From: CAYNWT01 sp964450955
GTDB taxonomy: Bacteria; Planctomycetota; Planctomycetia; Planctomycetales; Planctomycetaceae
DNA length: 64,000 nt
Assembly (NCBI GenBank): GCA_964450955.1
Contig: CAYVFI010000001.1
Span: 186,001 to 250,000, forward strand
Direction: 5' to 3'
Shown: piece by piece, positions 9,865-19,304 of the stretch
How the letters are laid out: each line of letters begins with the position of its first letter
Numbering within the stretch: the stretch's first letter is position 1
Position numbers and translations under genes: made by a program
Notes under the pieces: model-generated
The model's database searches: none
Told to the model about the DNA's origin: nothing
What the model saw: the letters and a program-made list of their open reading frames with translations, nothing else

Positions 9865-10476
9865 ATGATCGCGCAGACGAACTCACCGTTGGACGCGAGT
9901 GTTCTCGTCCTGAACCGCATGTATATGCCAGTGCATGTTGTCTCGGCTCGAAGAGCATTCTGCCTCCTTTGTAAGGAGGTCGCGGAGATTGTCCACATCG
10001 AAGACGGCGCCTACATGGCCTACGATTTCGACACGTGGCGCGAAGTTTGCGAGCTTCGTGATTCTGTTGACGATCGTTCTCCCAACGAAGACTGGATCCG
10101 GTCGGTCAACTTCGTTGTTCAGATCCCCCGCATCATCCGCCTGCTGAACTACGACCGCGTTCCCACAAACACCGTGAAGTTTAGCCGCCGCAATGTGTTC
10201 CTGCGTGATGACTACCGCTGCCAGTACTGCGGTCGTCGTCATTCATCGTCCGGACTAAGCCTGGACCACGTGCACCCGCGAAGTCAGGGCGGCGAGACAT
10301 CGTGGGTCAACATCACGACCGCATGCCTGAAGTGCAACGTGCGAAAAGGCGGAAGGACCCCACGGCAAGCGAACATGAAATTGCTTTCGCAACCAGTCCG
10401 CCCCAGCCGCAACCCGGCATTGTCGTATCAACTGCGGTCAGAAAAATACGAGTGTTGGCGATCGTTCGTGAAGTGA
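9865..10476 (+). CDS. HNH endonuclease family protein
   Basis: 203 residues. The C-terminal half has a complete HNH core with zinc-finger cysteines: CQYCGRR, then LSLDHVHPRSQGGETSW, then NITTACLKCNVRKGGRTP. The DH pair in LDHVHPRS supplies the catalytic His. The N-terminal 100 residues (SVLVLNRMYMPVHVVSARRAF...) match the stand-alone HNH proteins common in planctomycetes and cyanobacteria, not a restriction or homing enzyme. No methyltransferase or toxin partner is adjacent. A DNA-processing role is plausible, but the substrate is unknown. Confidence 0.85.
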   Translation: MIAQTNSPLDASVLVLNRMYMPVHVVSARRAFCLLCKEVAEIVHIEDGAYMAYDFDTWREVCELRDSVDDRSPNEDWIRSVNFVVQIPRIIRLLNYDRVPTNTVKFSRRNVFLRDDYRCQYCGRRHSSSGLSLDHVHPRSQGGETSWVNITTACLKCNVRKGGRTPRQANMKLLSQPVRPSRNPALSYQLRSEKYECWRSFVK

Positions 10477-10604
10477 ATCCGGCAAAAGCGGATTGCTCTC
10501 CGGTTGCTTTCGCCAAACCTAACCCCACGTCACTGCATCCCCTGGCTTCCACCAACTGACGGCTCATTGCGGCCGGAAACCTCAAGGCCGGTGAAGTTGG
10601 CGTT

Positions 10605-10829
10605 ATGGACCCCGGTTGCCTCTTCCCCGGCTGGTTGACCAGGTCCGAGTTGGTACGGGCTGGCGACCATGCTGGCCAGGGCTCGAAAGCTGATCAGAGA
10701 ACCCTGCGACACTGGGCCGCGACCTTGAGTTTCATGGAGAGCCTTGAGGCGATCTACGGTGAAGATGCAGTCCGTTTGGTGTTTTGGTTCGACACAGTCC
10801 CATACGAACTATTGCACCCCAAAGAGTAG
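10605..10829 (+). CDS. Possible small protein of unknown function
   Basis: 74 codons from the ATG at 10605, between the HNH gene and a convergent SDR gene. The second half (TLSFMESLEAIYGEDAVRLV and on to a Lys-Glu end) looks protein-like, but the first half is less so and no good ribosome binding site precedes the ATG. It could equally be chance or the remnant of a longer gene, as the frame is closed by a stop at 10557. Confidence 0.25.
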   Translation: MDPGCLFPGWLTRSELVRAGDHAGQGSKADQRTLRHWAATLSFMESLEAIYGEDAVRLVFWFDTVPYELLHPKE

Positions 10830-10843
10830 ACTTCGCCCGGTGC

Positions 10844-11593
10844 TCACACATTCAAGAGCCGCCCGCCATCGACGCTTAGAATCTCTCCCGTAATGAACTC
10901 GTTACACGCGAGAGCATAAATTGCCTTCGCCACATCCTCTGGCTGAGCGAGTCGCTGTAACGGTGTGTCATCTTTGTGAGCGTCAGTGTATTTCTCCCAC
11001 CCCGCAACCCAACGCGTTAGCACAACTCCCGGGGCAACCGCGTTGACTCGGATTTCCGGAGCCTGACTTAGTGCCATCGCTTTGGTCATGTTGTTGATGG
11101 CCGCTTTGCTGGCGGCGTAGGCAATGCTGCTGCCGCGTCCGGTTGCCGCGGCGATAGACGACACATTGATAATGTGGCCACGCCCGGCCTTCTTCATCTC
11201 AGCAATCGCCGCGCGCGAGCAGAAGAACGTTCCTTTGACGTTCACGCCAAGAATATCGTCCCACTTGTCTTCGGACAGTTCGTCCAGATCTGTGTAGGGA
11301 ACGATATGAGTCATGCCAGCGTTGTTGACCACGATATCCAGCTGGCCAAACTCCTGAATCGTTCGTTCGACCATCGCAACCACAGCAGCATTGTCGGCCA
11401 CGTTCGCCTGAACCGCGATCGCTTGCGTTCCCAGTTCCTGAACCGCAGCAACGGTCTCTTCGGCCTCCGCTTGTGATCGAGAATAGTTCACCACAACATT
11501 CGCGCCATGCTTTGCGAAAAGCAGCGCGGTTGCTTTTCCGATTCCCGTTCCGCCGCCAGTAATCAGGATGGTTTGCCCCGTAAATTCTGACAT
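10844..11593 (-). CDS. SDR-family oxidoreductase (FabG-like)
   Basis: 249 residues, the usual length of a classical short-chain dehydrogenase. The NAD(P) glycine motif TGGGTGIG is at about 12-19, NNAG at about 90, a catalytic Ser in INVSSIAAATG and YAASK with the Tyr and Lys near 157-161. The C-terminus EILSVDGGRL is typical of FabG-like enzymes. The substrate cannot be deduced: 3-oxoacyl-ACP, sugar alcohols or others are possible. It is divergent from the sulfatase gene 126 bases away. Confidence 0.9.
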   Translation of the reverse strand: MSEFTGQTILITGGGTGIGKATALLFAKHGANVVVNYSRSQAEAEETVAAVQELGTQAIAVQANVADNAAVVAMVERTIQEFGQLDIVVNNAGMTHIVPYTDLDELSEDKWDDILGVNVKGTFFCSRAAIAEMKKAGRGHIINVSSIAAATGRGSSIAYAASKAAINNMTKAMALSQAPEIRVNAVAPGVVLTRWVAGWEKYTDAHKDDTPLQRLAQPEDVAKAIYALACNEFITGEILSVDGGRLLNV

Positions 11594-11719
11594 CTCGATT
11601 CTTTCTCTCTACTTGCCAAGTCACTCCCGGATCCGTCTGGATGGCCGCATGCGTGTTCCAAACGCATCTTCGGGGTACGATGTAAACACACAACTGCCGC
11701 CAACCTACGGGATACACGT

Positions 11720-13237
11720 ATGCGTTTCCAATCGCTTCTGACCGTCGTCCTGATTCTGTCCGCCAACGCCATGCAGGCCAGCGAACGGAACATCATCTTC
11801 TTTGTGACCGACGACGAAAGTCCCACGCTGGGCTGCTACGGCGACCCCACAGCCAGGACACCGCACGTAGATGCACTGGCTGCCGATGGAACGATGTTCC
11901 TTAACGCGTTCGCCACCACCGCCAGTTGCAGTGCCAGTCGGTCAGTCATCATGTCGGGGCTGCACAATCACAAGAATGGCCAGTACGGACATCAACACCA
12001 CTTCCACAAGTTTTCGTCGTTCGACAACGTCATTAGCCTAAGCCTGCCGCGTGTGCTCGCGAATGCTGGTTATCGCACAGCGCAAATCGGCAAGTACCAC
12101 GTCGCTCCGGAAGAAGTCTATCGGTTTGAAACGTACATCCAGGGCGACACCCGCAACGCTCCGAAGATGGCCGAACAGGCCAGGGCCTTCATCACGAATA
12201 AGGAAGACGAGCGACCGTTCTTCCTGTACTTCGCAACCTCAGACCCACACCGCGGGGGCGGTAAAGACAAGACATCGAAACAGGAACTCAAACCAGACCT
12301 GTTCGGAAACAAACCACGCAAAGAATCGCACGCTGGCGTTGAAGAAGTGTTCTTTGACCCGGCGACAGTGACTATTCCACCGTTCCTTCCGGACACAATC
12401 GAAACCAGGGAAGAACTGGCCAACTACTACCAGTCGTGTGCCCGGATCGACCAGGGGTTGGGCCGACTGATCGAGATACTCAAGGAAGCCAATCTCTTCG
12501 ACAAGACGATGATCGTGTTCACATCGGACCACGGCATGGCATTCTCGGGCGGCAAGACAACGGTCTACGAGGGCGGCCTTAAGGTTCCGTTCGTCGTGAG
12601 GAACCCGTACCAGAAGAAGCGAGGCGTTAAATCAACCGCCATGATTAGCCACATCGACATCGCTCCATCGCTGCTTGACTTCGCCGGTGGTCTGAACGCA
12701 AAAACCAACGGGCCCAGCAAGCTGGTCAATGCAAACGCGTACTGGAGGAAGGAAGGCCGGCGACTGAAGGACAATCGCGACGGTAAGAAGAAGTTTCAGT
12801 CTTACCACGGCAAGTCGTGGATGCCAATTCTTGGCGATGCCGACGCAACGCACTGGGAAACCGTGTTCGCCTCACACACGTTCCACGAAATTCAAATGTA
12901 CTACCCGATGCGAGTCGTTCGCGACAAGAAGTACAAACTCATCTGGAACATTGCCCATCAACTGCCGTACCCGTTTGCTTCAGACCTATGGGCCGCCTCA
13001 AGCTGGCAGGCCCAGTACATCAAAGGCAAAGATGCACCCTACGGCCAGAAGACAGTTGGCGAATACATCAACCGCGCCAGGTTCGAGCTGTACGACATTG
13101 CGGCCGATCCCAACGAGACCAAAAACCTCGCGGAAGATCCGGAGTACTACACAGTGCTCCGCAACTACCAGAACAAGCTAAAGCAAATGCAAAAGCAGCT
13201 GGAGGACCCGTGGATCATGAAGTGGGACTACGAGTGA
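11720..13237 (+). CDS. Secreted type I sulfatase
   Basis: 505 residues. A signal peptide (MRFQSLLTVVLILSANAMQA) is followed by the alkaline-phosphatase-like fold. FFVTDDES supplies metal-binding Asp residues. CSASR at 70-74 fits the C-x-[PA]-x-R formylglycine signature, Cys70 being the residue to be converted. The second metal site is in VFTSDHGMAF. The family resembles N-sulfoglucosamine sulfohydrolase and heparan/choline sulfatases used on marine sulfated polysaccharides. Maturation requires a formylglycine-generating enzyme or anSME not found in this window. The gene ends opposite the BNR protein, with a hairpin element between them. Confidence 0.93.
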   Translation: MRFQSLLTVVLILSANAMQASERNIIFFVTDDESPTLGCYGDPTARTPHVDALAADGTMFLNAFATTASCSASRSVIMSGLHNHKNGQYGHQHHFHKFSSFDNVISLSLPRVLANAGYRTAQIGKYHVAPEEVYRFETYIQGDTRNAPKMAEQARAFITNKEDERPFFLYFATSDPHRGGGKDKTSKQELKPDLFGNKPRKESHAGVEEVFFDPATVTIPPFLPDTIETREELANYYQSCARIDQGLGRLIEILKEANLFDKTMIVFTSDHGMAFSGGKTTVYEGGLKVPFVVRNPYQKKRGVKSTAMISHIDIAPSLLDFAGGLNAKTNGPSKLVNANAYWRKEGRRLKDNRDGKKKFQSYHGKSWMPILGDADATHWETVFASHTFHEIQMYYPMRVVRDKKYKLIWNIAHQLPYPFASDLWAASSWQAQYIKGKDAPYGQKTVGEYINRARFELYDIAADPNETKNLAEDPEYYTVLRNYQNKLKQMQKQLEDPWIMKWDYE

Positions 13238-13250
13238 TCGACCGGCCCTG

Positions 13251-13317
13251 GAAAGTCGCAGGACTCTCCGAGTCCTGCATCAGGCGGGACCGAACACGGA
13301 GTGTTCGGCGACTTTCT
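13251..13317. repeat. Paired-hairpin (three-way junction) element
   Basis: An outer stem GAAAGTC (13251-13257) / GACTTTC (13310-13316) encloses two perfect hairpins, GCAGGACTC-TCC-GAGTCCTGC (13258-13278) and CCGAACAC-GGA-GTGTTCGG (13290-13308), joined by a linker ending GGGA. It lies between convergent genes and may act as a bidirectional terminator or be a REP-like repeat. The element at 36765-36822 has the same plan. Confidence 0.6.
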
Positions 13318-13349
13318 CACCCTTATCACTCTTTAACTCTTCGTCCCCT

Positions 13350-16300
13350 TCAATCCTTCTCAACCGGCAAAAAAATCGCCGGTACCTTTCCAGCCTCAAC
13401 AGCCTTGTTGAAGTCAGCGACATCCTTGTCCATGACCGTGGCCAGCTTTTCCAACTGCACATCAATCAAAGCAGCAATCTCATCGCGGACCGCGATCGCC
13501 TGCTGCGTCGGCCCATAGTCTCCCGTTGATGCGGCTCCGATAACTCCGCTTAGACGGTTGTTCAACCGAATCGGAAAGTTCAACGGGTCCTGACCAGACC
13601 GGTTCTTGGTTTGATACAGAGCTTCTTCGATGGCGGTTAGCTTCTTGCTAATCGCTCCGGCTTGCTTCACCAAATCCTTGTAGTCATCGCCCTGACCCTT
13701 AAGCCGCTTCTCAAGCGCGGTGATCTGGTTACGGACGTCTCGGATTTTCTTAATCCCTTTGTGCGTCTCTGACAGCTTGTCGCGAGTTTCGGCGATGAAA
13801 TCGTGTTGAGCCTGCAGGTCGGCAACGGTCGAAGACGCGCGAGGGTCCTTCTTGATTTCGAAGTCCATCGCATGCTGGTCTTCGCCAATTTTCAGAACCG
13901 CCTTGAACATGCCAGGCACTGCCGATGGTCCACCGGTTCCGCCGCCCCACAAAACCATTCCCGGAAACGTGACTGCTCCTTCGTAGCCCATCGTCCAGCG
14001 AATCTCGTTCACGCCTTCCTTGATTGTCAGCTTCTGTTGTCCGTCCTTTGGCTTAGTCGCATAGGTGCGGACGACAGTTCCGTCGGCTTCCTGAATTTCC
14101 AGTGTCGATTCTGTTCCTTCAGTCGGCATCTGGTTCACAGCAAAACGAATCGGCACACCACCAATCGCGTTTTGACCTGCAGTGCGGCCAAGTCGATTCG
14201 AACCGCGCCCCCGCATGCGGTATACGGGCGGAGTCTGAAACATGTGAACCGGCTTCTTTTTCGAATCGGCCCACTGGTGCACAAGCGAAAGATCGTCCAT
14301 CACCCAAAACGCGCGACCCTGCGTTGCCACGATCAAGTCGCCTTCTTTTACTGCCAGATCGGTAATCGGAACCAATGGCAGGTTGCATTGGAACGACTTC
14401 CAGTTCGCTCCATCGTCAAACGAGATGTATATGCCGTCTTCAGTTCCCGCGTACAGCAGCCCATCTTTGGCCGGGTCAGCTCGAACAACGCGAGTGAAAT
14501 GTTTGCGGTCGATGCCGTTGGTAATCTTCGTCCAGGTCGCCCCGTAGTCCAGCGTGCGGTAAAGGTACGGTCGGAAGTCGTCCGACTTGTATCGCGTCGC
14601 CGCAACATACAGTCCGCCCTTCTTCGTGGGATGCACCTCGATACTGTTAATCTGAGCCCACTCGGGCAGTTCAGGCGGAGTGACGTTTTTCCATTCCTTG
14701 CCACCGTCTTTCGAAACATGAATCAGTCCATCATCAGAACCAGCCCACAACAGCCCCGGTTCCAGCGGCGATTCTGCAGCCGCAAAAATGGTGCAGTAGT
14801 ACTCAACGCTGGTATTGTCCTTCGTAATCGGACCGCCTGATGGACCCAGCTTCGTTTTGTCGTTTCGAGTCAAATCGCCGCTGATCTGCGTCCAACTGCC
14901 TCCACCGTCGGTGGTCTTAAACAGCACGTTTGCCGCGGCATAAAGCGTCTTCTTGTCATTGGGTGAGAAGAAAATCGGGAAGTTCCATTGGAACCGATAC
15001 TTCAGGTCACCAGCCCCGTGCCCCATCGGATTGTCCGGCCAAATGTGGACATTTCGACGCTCGCCAGTTCGGTGATTGATTCGAGTCAGATATCCGCCGT
15101 ACGAACCGCCGTACACGATTTCGTTGTCGGTCGGGTCAGGAGCAATATGGCCGCTCTCACCGCCGGCAGTCGGTTCCCAATCGCGTTCGCCAATACTGAA
15201 CCCATCGGTACGACTAGCGATACGAACTGTCGAATTATCCTGCTGCGCGCCGTAGATGCGGTAGGGGAAGTGATCGTCAGTCGTCACCCGGTAGAACTGC
15301 GCGGTCGGCTGGTTCTCGTAGGTCGACCATGTGGAACCGCCGTTGTAGGTCATCTGCCCGCCGCCGTCATCGGCGATCAGCATGCGTTTTGAATCCTGCG
15401 GATCAATCCACAAGTCGTGATGGTCGCCGTGCGGTGTCCGGATGGATGAGAAGTTCGAACCGCCGTCGTTAGAACGCCAAAAACTGACGTTCAACACGTA
15501 GACTTCGTCAATGTTGTCAGGCCCGGCGTAGACCCTGGTGTAGTACCAGGCTCGCTGACGCAGGTTGCGATCTTCGTTCACGCGTTTCCAGGTTTCTCCC
15601 GCATTGTCACTGCGGAACAAACCGCCGTCAGCCGCCTCAATGATTGCCCAGACGCGGTTCGAATCGACTGGCGAAACAGCGACTCCACTGATTCCGATGG
15701 TCCCCTTCGGCAAACCGCTGTTCTTCGAAATTTCCTTCCATGTCGCCCCACTGTCGGTACTCTTCCACAACCCGGAACCTTCCCCGCCACTTTCCAGGCT
15801 GTATGGAGTTCTAAGCACCTTCCATGTCGATGCGTAAAGCACGCGTGTATTGTTTGGATCGAACACAATATCCACCGCGCCCGCTTCGTCGTTGACAAAC
15901 AGAACACGATCCCACGACTTGCCACCGTTGGTCGATCGGAAGATCCCGCGTTGCTGGTTCGGCCCATACAGGTGACCCAAAGCGGCTACGAAAACGATGT
16001 TGGGATCTGTGGGGTGGATACGGATTCGAGGAATGTGTTTTGAATCTTCAAGGCCGATGTGTTCCCAGTTTTTGCCACCGTCGATGGTCTTCCACATACC
16101 GTTGCCGCTGGACACGTTACCACGAACCGTTACTTCACCGCCGCCAACGTAAATCGTGTTCGGGTCGGATTCAGAAACCGCTACCGCACCAATTGATCCA
16201 CCGAAGAACCCATCCGAAATATTGGCCCAGCTGGAACCGCCATCTTCTGTCTTCCAAACACCTCCGCCGGTTGCACCGAAGTAGCCCAACATTGGCTTAC

Positions 16301-16466
16301 CCGCAACACCCGCAACGGAACCCGATCGGCCGCCCCGGAAGGGTCCGATACAGCGATATTTCATCGCGTCAAATAGCGGAGCGTCAGGATCACTTTCCTG
16401 CTCAGCGGACGCCGGAATGGCGTTAACAAGCAACAGACAAACAACAAGTCGGGCAGTGGTGGGCAA
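13350..16466 (-). CDS. Secreted BNR/sortilin (VPS10)-like repeat protein
   Basis: 1038 residues. Signal peptide MPTTARLVVCLLLVNAIPASA. Residues about 30-720 are two large propellers built of BNR/Asp-box repeats (GGSSWANI, DGGKNWEH, GGKSWDRV, SGATWKEI, GGSWTQIS, GGKEWKNV, DGANWKSF), the arrangement of VPS10/sortilin-like and xyloglucanase-like proteins. FWVMDDLSLVHQW at about 740 and the following region (to about 870) form a beta domain. The last 170 residues are helical and charged (KRLKGQGDDYKDLVKQAG). It may act as a glycan hydrolase or a binding protein; no catalytic residues were assigned. It probably has its own promoter. Confidence 0.88.
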   Translation of the reverse strand: MPTTARLVVCLLLVNAIPASAEQESDPDAPLFDAMKYRCIGPFRGGRSGSVAGVAGKPMLGYFGATGGGVWKTEDGGSSWANISDGFFGGSIGAVAVSESDPNTIYVGGGEVTVRGNVSSGNGMWKTIDGGKNWEHIGLEDSKHIPRIRIHPTDPNIVFVAALGHLYGPNQQRGIFRSTNGGKSWDRVLFVNDEAGAVDIVFDPNNTRVLYASTWKVLRTPYSLESGGEGSGLWKSTDSGATWKEISKNSGLPKGTIGISGVAVSPVDSNRVWAIIEAADGGLFRSDNAGETWKRVNEDRNLRQRAWYYTRVYAGPDNIDEVYVLNVSFWRSNDGGSNFSSIRTPHGDHHDLWIDPQDSKRMLIADDGGGQMTYNGGSTWSTYENQPTAQFYRVTTDDHFPYRIYGAQQDNSTVRIASRTDGFSIGERDWEPTAGGESGHIAPDPTDNEIVYGGSYGGYLTRINHRTGERRNVHIWPDNPMGHGAGDLKYRFQWNFPIFFSPNDKKTLYAAANVLFKTTDGGGSWTQISGDLTRNDKTKLGPSGGPITKDNTSVEYYCTIFAAAESPLEPGLLWAGSDDGLIHVSKDGGKEWKNVTPPELPEWAQINSIEVHPTKKGGLYVAATRYKSDDFRPYLYRTLDYGATWTKITNGIDRKHFTRVVRADPAKDGLLYAGTEDGIYISFDDGANWKSFQCNLPLVPITDLAVKEGDLIVATQGRAFWVMDDLSLVHQWADSKKKPVHMFQTPPVYRMRGRGSNRLGRTAGQNAIGGVPIRFAVNQMPTEGTESTLEIQEADGTVVRTYATKPKDGQQKLTIKEGVNEIRWTMGYEGAVTFPGMVLWGGGTGGPSAVPGMFKAVLKIGEDQHAMDFEIKKDPRASSTVADLQAQHDFIAETRDKLSETHKGIKKIRDVRNQITALEKRLKGQGDDYKDLVKQAGAISKKLTAIEEALYQTKNRSGQDPLNFPIRLNNRLSGVIGAASTGDYGPTQQAIAVRDEIAALIDVQLEKLATVMDKDVADFNKAVEAGKVPAIFLPVEKD

Positions 16467-16663
16467 GGCGTTCTCCTCTGATTAACGGATCACCCAATCT
16501 AACGGACGCGCGGGGCAACCAGAACAATCCAAATGGTGATTCCACGGATTTAGACCGGGCGGCGCCATTCCGCTCGTCGCAATTGACGCTGCCCGGACGA
16601 TACGGTTAGCTTGATCGCTTTAGGCCAATAGCCGGTGTTCGATGCCCTCAGGAGTTGGGTTAG

Positions 16664-17419
16664 GTGAGTCAGATTTTCCGAGTCAGATGCCCCAGCTGCG
16701 ACAAGCCACTAAAAGTGCCGGCCGCCGCTCGTGGTCGAAAGGTTGAGTGTTCTGGCTGCGGAACCGACTTCAGGATCTCATCCAGACTAAGCCCAATCGC
16801 AAAGAAGAAGCCCGCAAAACCCCAGGCTGCACGCCCCGCAACTCGCACGTCTCCACAGCGGCCCGGCCCCCCAATCCCGGCAACTCCAAAGAAATCGAAA
16901 GACCGAAGCCCCGATTTCTTCAACGATGATTTCCAGGACCTTGATGACGATGGCGAAAGACTTGACGACGTCGAAGTTCTGGATGATATCGAAGTCATTG
17001 ATGACATCGAGTTACTGGACGAGCCTCGGCGAACGCCGGCCGGGAAGTCGAAAAAACCTCTCGCGAAACGTGGCCGCACATCCCGCTCAGACGTGGTTGA
17101 AGATTTTGAAGTTGTCGAAGACTACGATGACGACTTCCTTGATCTACCCGATGGCTACGAGGATGGCCCATCTGTCCCGAAGCCGCCTAAGAAGAAAAAA
17201 CGCAGCAAAACATCCGCATCCGCGCGGCAGCGTGACAGTCACGAAGATGAAGGAGGCGGAATCGGAAGCGTCATTGGCGGGCTGCTATGCATGATCGCTG
17301 GAGTCGCAATCGTGTACCTTGGCTTCACAACCGAAACCAGACGACCGGGCCGCGCGATCGGCTTTGGGATCGTGCTTTTCTTCAGCGGCGCCGGGGCGGT
17401 CATCAGAGGCCTGAATTGA
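16664..17419 (+). CDS. Zinc-ribbon membrane protein with acidic repeats
   Basis: 251 residues from a GTG at 16664. The N-terminus has a zinc ribbon (CPSCDKPLKVPAAARG, then CSGCGTDFR) like the MJ0042-type finger of many planctomycete proteins. A Pro/Lys-rich linker follows, then a strongly acidic segment with three to four tandem seven-residue repeats of the form [LI]DD[VI]E[VL][LI] at about 97-123 and further acidic blocks to about 170, then a Lys-rich stretch. Two transmembrane helices lie at about 198-220 and 227-248. Most of the chain is thus cytosolic and disordered. Function unknown. Confidence 0.75.
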   Translation: MSQIFRVRCPSCDKPLKVPAAARGRKVECSGCGTDFRISSRLSPIAKKKPAKPQAARPATRTSPQRPGPPIPATPKKSKDRSPDFFNDDFQDLDDDGERLDDVEVLDDIEVIDDIELLDEPRRTPAGKSKKPLAKRGRTSRSDVVEDFEVVEDYDDDFLDLPDGYEDGPSVPKPPKKKKRSKTSASARQRDSHEDEGGGIGSVIGGLLCMIAGVAIVYLGFTTETRRPGRAIGFGIVLFFSGAGAVIRGLN

Positions 17420-17523
17420 TAGCCGACGTGTTGAATGCGACCAGGTCGCCAGGCGTCTTCCATCGGTGAAACTCTGGCACCACGTTGCAAGACCAACGTG
17501 ATTGGGACCCAGTGAGACCACCA

Positions 17524-18117
17524 TTACAGGCCGACCGCTTTGGGGACGGGCAACTTCGTGTACACAAAAATTGAATAGTCACCGGCCGTCTCGCCGTTCT
17601 CAACATTTTCGGCAATACGATTTAGCCAATGGGCGATGGAGTACCCAACCACGCCAAGAAACTTGCCGTCTTCCTGAGCCAGAACCACCTGCCCGGCAAC
17701 ACCCGCGTCAGCAGGATCCATGTCGATAAACATGGTGTCGCCGTTGAAGTCCCCGAGTGGAACCCACTTTGTCCGCCACGACAAATCCAACCTGCAACAA
17801 CGATGTGTACTGTCAGCCCATCCCGACCACGCCTCGTCAAGCATGCTGTCGACATCGGCGTAGAACTCAATTTGAGCCGCTACCCTGTCTTGCATGACTG
17901 CCGGCGCCAGCAGACACAATGGACTGAACAAGTTGACGCACTCGAAATCAAAGTGTTCGAACAGTTCGAACAACTGCTCAGGAGCACTCGGCATACTTGC
18001 GCGGATGGACTTCAGGCTTGAAGGACTGACGCCATCGATTTTTTCGGGTAACGGAAAATCAGGATGGTGTTTTTTGATCGCGTCAATCAACCGACAAAAG
18101 GCATCCGGGACATTCAT
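17524..18117 (-). CDS. SMI1/KNR4 (SUKH) family protein
   Basis: 197 residues, no signal peptide. The C-terminal half carries the family pattern: W..LGDFNGDTMFIDMDPAD, then GQVVLAQEDGKFLGVV and a helix ending in W-L. The family includes immunity proteins of contact-dependent and secreted toxins as well as housekeeping proteins. No toxin gene lies next to it, so an orphan immunity or general binding role is only a possibility. Confidence 0.7.
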   Translation of the reverse strand: MNVPDAFCRLIDAIKKHHPDFPLPEKIDGVSPSSLKSIRASMPSAPEQLFELFEHFDFECVNLFSPLCLLAPAVMQDRVAAQIEFYADVDSMLDEAWSGWADSTHRCCRLDLSWRTKWVPLGDFNGDTMFIDMDPADAGVAGQVVLAQEDGKFLGVVGYSIAHWLNRIAENVENGETAGDYSIFVYTKLPVPKAVGL

Positions 18118-18440
18118 TTCTTTGTTCCTGCCGGGTTCCGTAAACGAAACGCTGCCACATGGTTTTGACTCAAAACATGATACGCCCGCGCCGGAAGCGT
18201 GTCTGCTGTTGCAGGTGCCTGAAACAGATTAGCTTCCCGCAAAGCACGACCACTGCCGCAGTCAGCGCAGGCCAGGCTCTCGGCGAATAACGCGGCCGAT
18301 CTCCGCCGCGCCAACGAGTTTTGCTCGCCAGGACTGCCATGGGTCAGGCGATTGACGGACTGATTGCCGGAAACTGCGTTGTGTGATGATTTCTCAACAC
18401 GCCCACAACGTCACGTATTAGTCCCAGTAGAGCTCCCATT
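18118..18440. other. Intergenic region upstream of the SUKH gene
   Basis: 323 bases between the start of the SUKH gene and the end of the phosphatase gene, both on the minus strand. It presumably holds the SUKH promoter. The only frame (18114-18314, minus) lacks protein-like features. No RNA or repeat was recognised. Confidence 0.4.
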
Positions 18441-19304
18441 TCAACGTAGCAGAGTTCGTACTCGCTGCGCCAGCGTCTCGTTGGAGGCGAAAAGGATTCC
18501 TCGGTGGCACATCAGCGTGAAGTCGGCCCGGTTAAGGTCGAGACGTTGGCCGTTGATGTCGGTCGCAACCGCACCCGCTTCGCTGAAGATGCACGCCGTC
18601 GCCGCGTAATCCCACAGGCTTCCGCCGCCGTCTTGCTTTGGCAGCTTCACATAACACGCGAGTGGGTTCGCGAGCACCTTGCACGCGTTCATTACCGCTC
18701 CGGCGCTCGCGTCAACACGCAGACCTGTCAGCCCCATGTCTTGGGCAATTGTCTCAAGGGCCGTCGTGATCTGGCCCCGCGACTTGCTGGAAAGAAAACT
18801 TATATCCGTAAACAGCGAGAGCTCCGTTCTGCACGGCGAGGGCTGCTTCCAGGGTTCCCCATTTCGGAACACACCTGCACCTGCGATTGCGTGAACCACG
18901 GACTTCTCAACCGGGTCATAGACTACGCCAATTGTTGGAACACCGTCGCGGCGAACCAAAGCGATTGACACCGCGTATCCGGGTGTGCCTTTGATGAAGG
19001 GCAGGGTGCCGTCAATCGGGTCGATGCACCAGAAATGGTCAGCGCGAAATCGGCCGCCGTCGTCCGGTTGTTCTTCGGTAAGCAGACCAAGTCCGAAACG
19101 CTTGAACGTCGGTTCCAGCATCTCCACGATCATGGCTTCGCTTCGCCGATCGACTTCAGTCACCACCTGCGACGCCAGGCTGCCGCTGCTGGACTTGTGC
19201 TGAATCTCCTTTGGTCGGGACCGAGCGATCATTTGACCCGCCGCAGTGGCAGCGTCGATTGCAAGATCAGCAAGTTCGGAAAGTTGGACACCAGAGAATG
19301 TCAT
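18441..19304 (-). CDS. Inositol monophosphatase / 3'(2'),5'-bisphosphate nucleotidase family
   Basis: 287 residues using the ATG at 19304, which overlaps the stop of the upstream kinase-like gene in an ATGA arrangement. The frame is open further upstream, but that part encodes the end of the neighbour in another frame. Metal-binding motifs are LLTEEQPDD, DPIDGT (both Asp) and GSLWDYAATACIFSEAGG-like, all intact. The family dephosphorylates inositol phosphates, histidinol phosphate or PAP; the WDYAA form and spacing resemble CysQ/BPNT or HisN equally. Translational coupling suggests it works with the kinase-like protein. Confidence 0.85.
   Translation of the reverse strand: MTFSGVQLSELADLAIDAATAAGQMIARSRPKEIQHKSSSGSLASQVVTEVDRRSEAMIVEMLEPTFKRFGLGLLTEEQPDDGGRFRADHFWCIDPIDGTLPFIKGTPGYAVSIALVRRDGVPTIGVVYDPVEKSVVHAIAGAGVFRNGEPWKQPSPCRTELSLFTDISFLSSKSRGQITTALETIAQDMGLTGLRVDASAGAVMNACKVLANPLACYVKLPKQDGGGSLWDYAATACIFSEAGAVATDINGQRLDLNRADFTLMCHRGILFASNETLAQRVRTLLR

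Noticed and set aside
13350..16466. Long plus-strand frames opposite the BNR protein (for example 13803-14840)
   Set aside because: They are antisense shadows of a coherent repeat protein and have no protein-like domain.
17474..17490. Sequence like a sigma-54 promoter (TGGCAC...TTGCA)
   Set aside because: GG and GC are nine bases apart instead of ten, and it lies downstream of a gene, not upstream.
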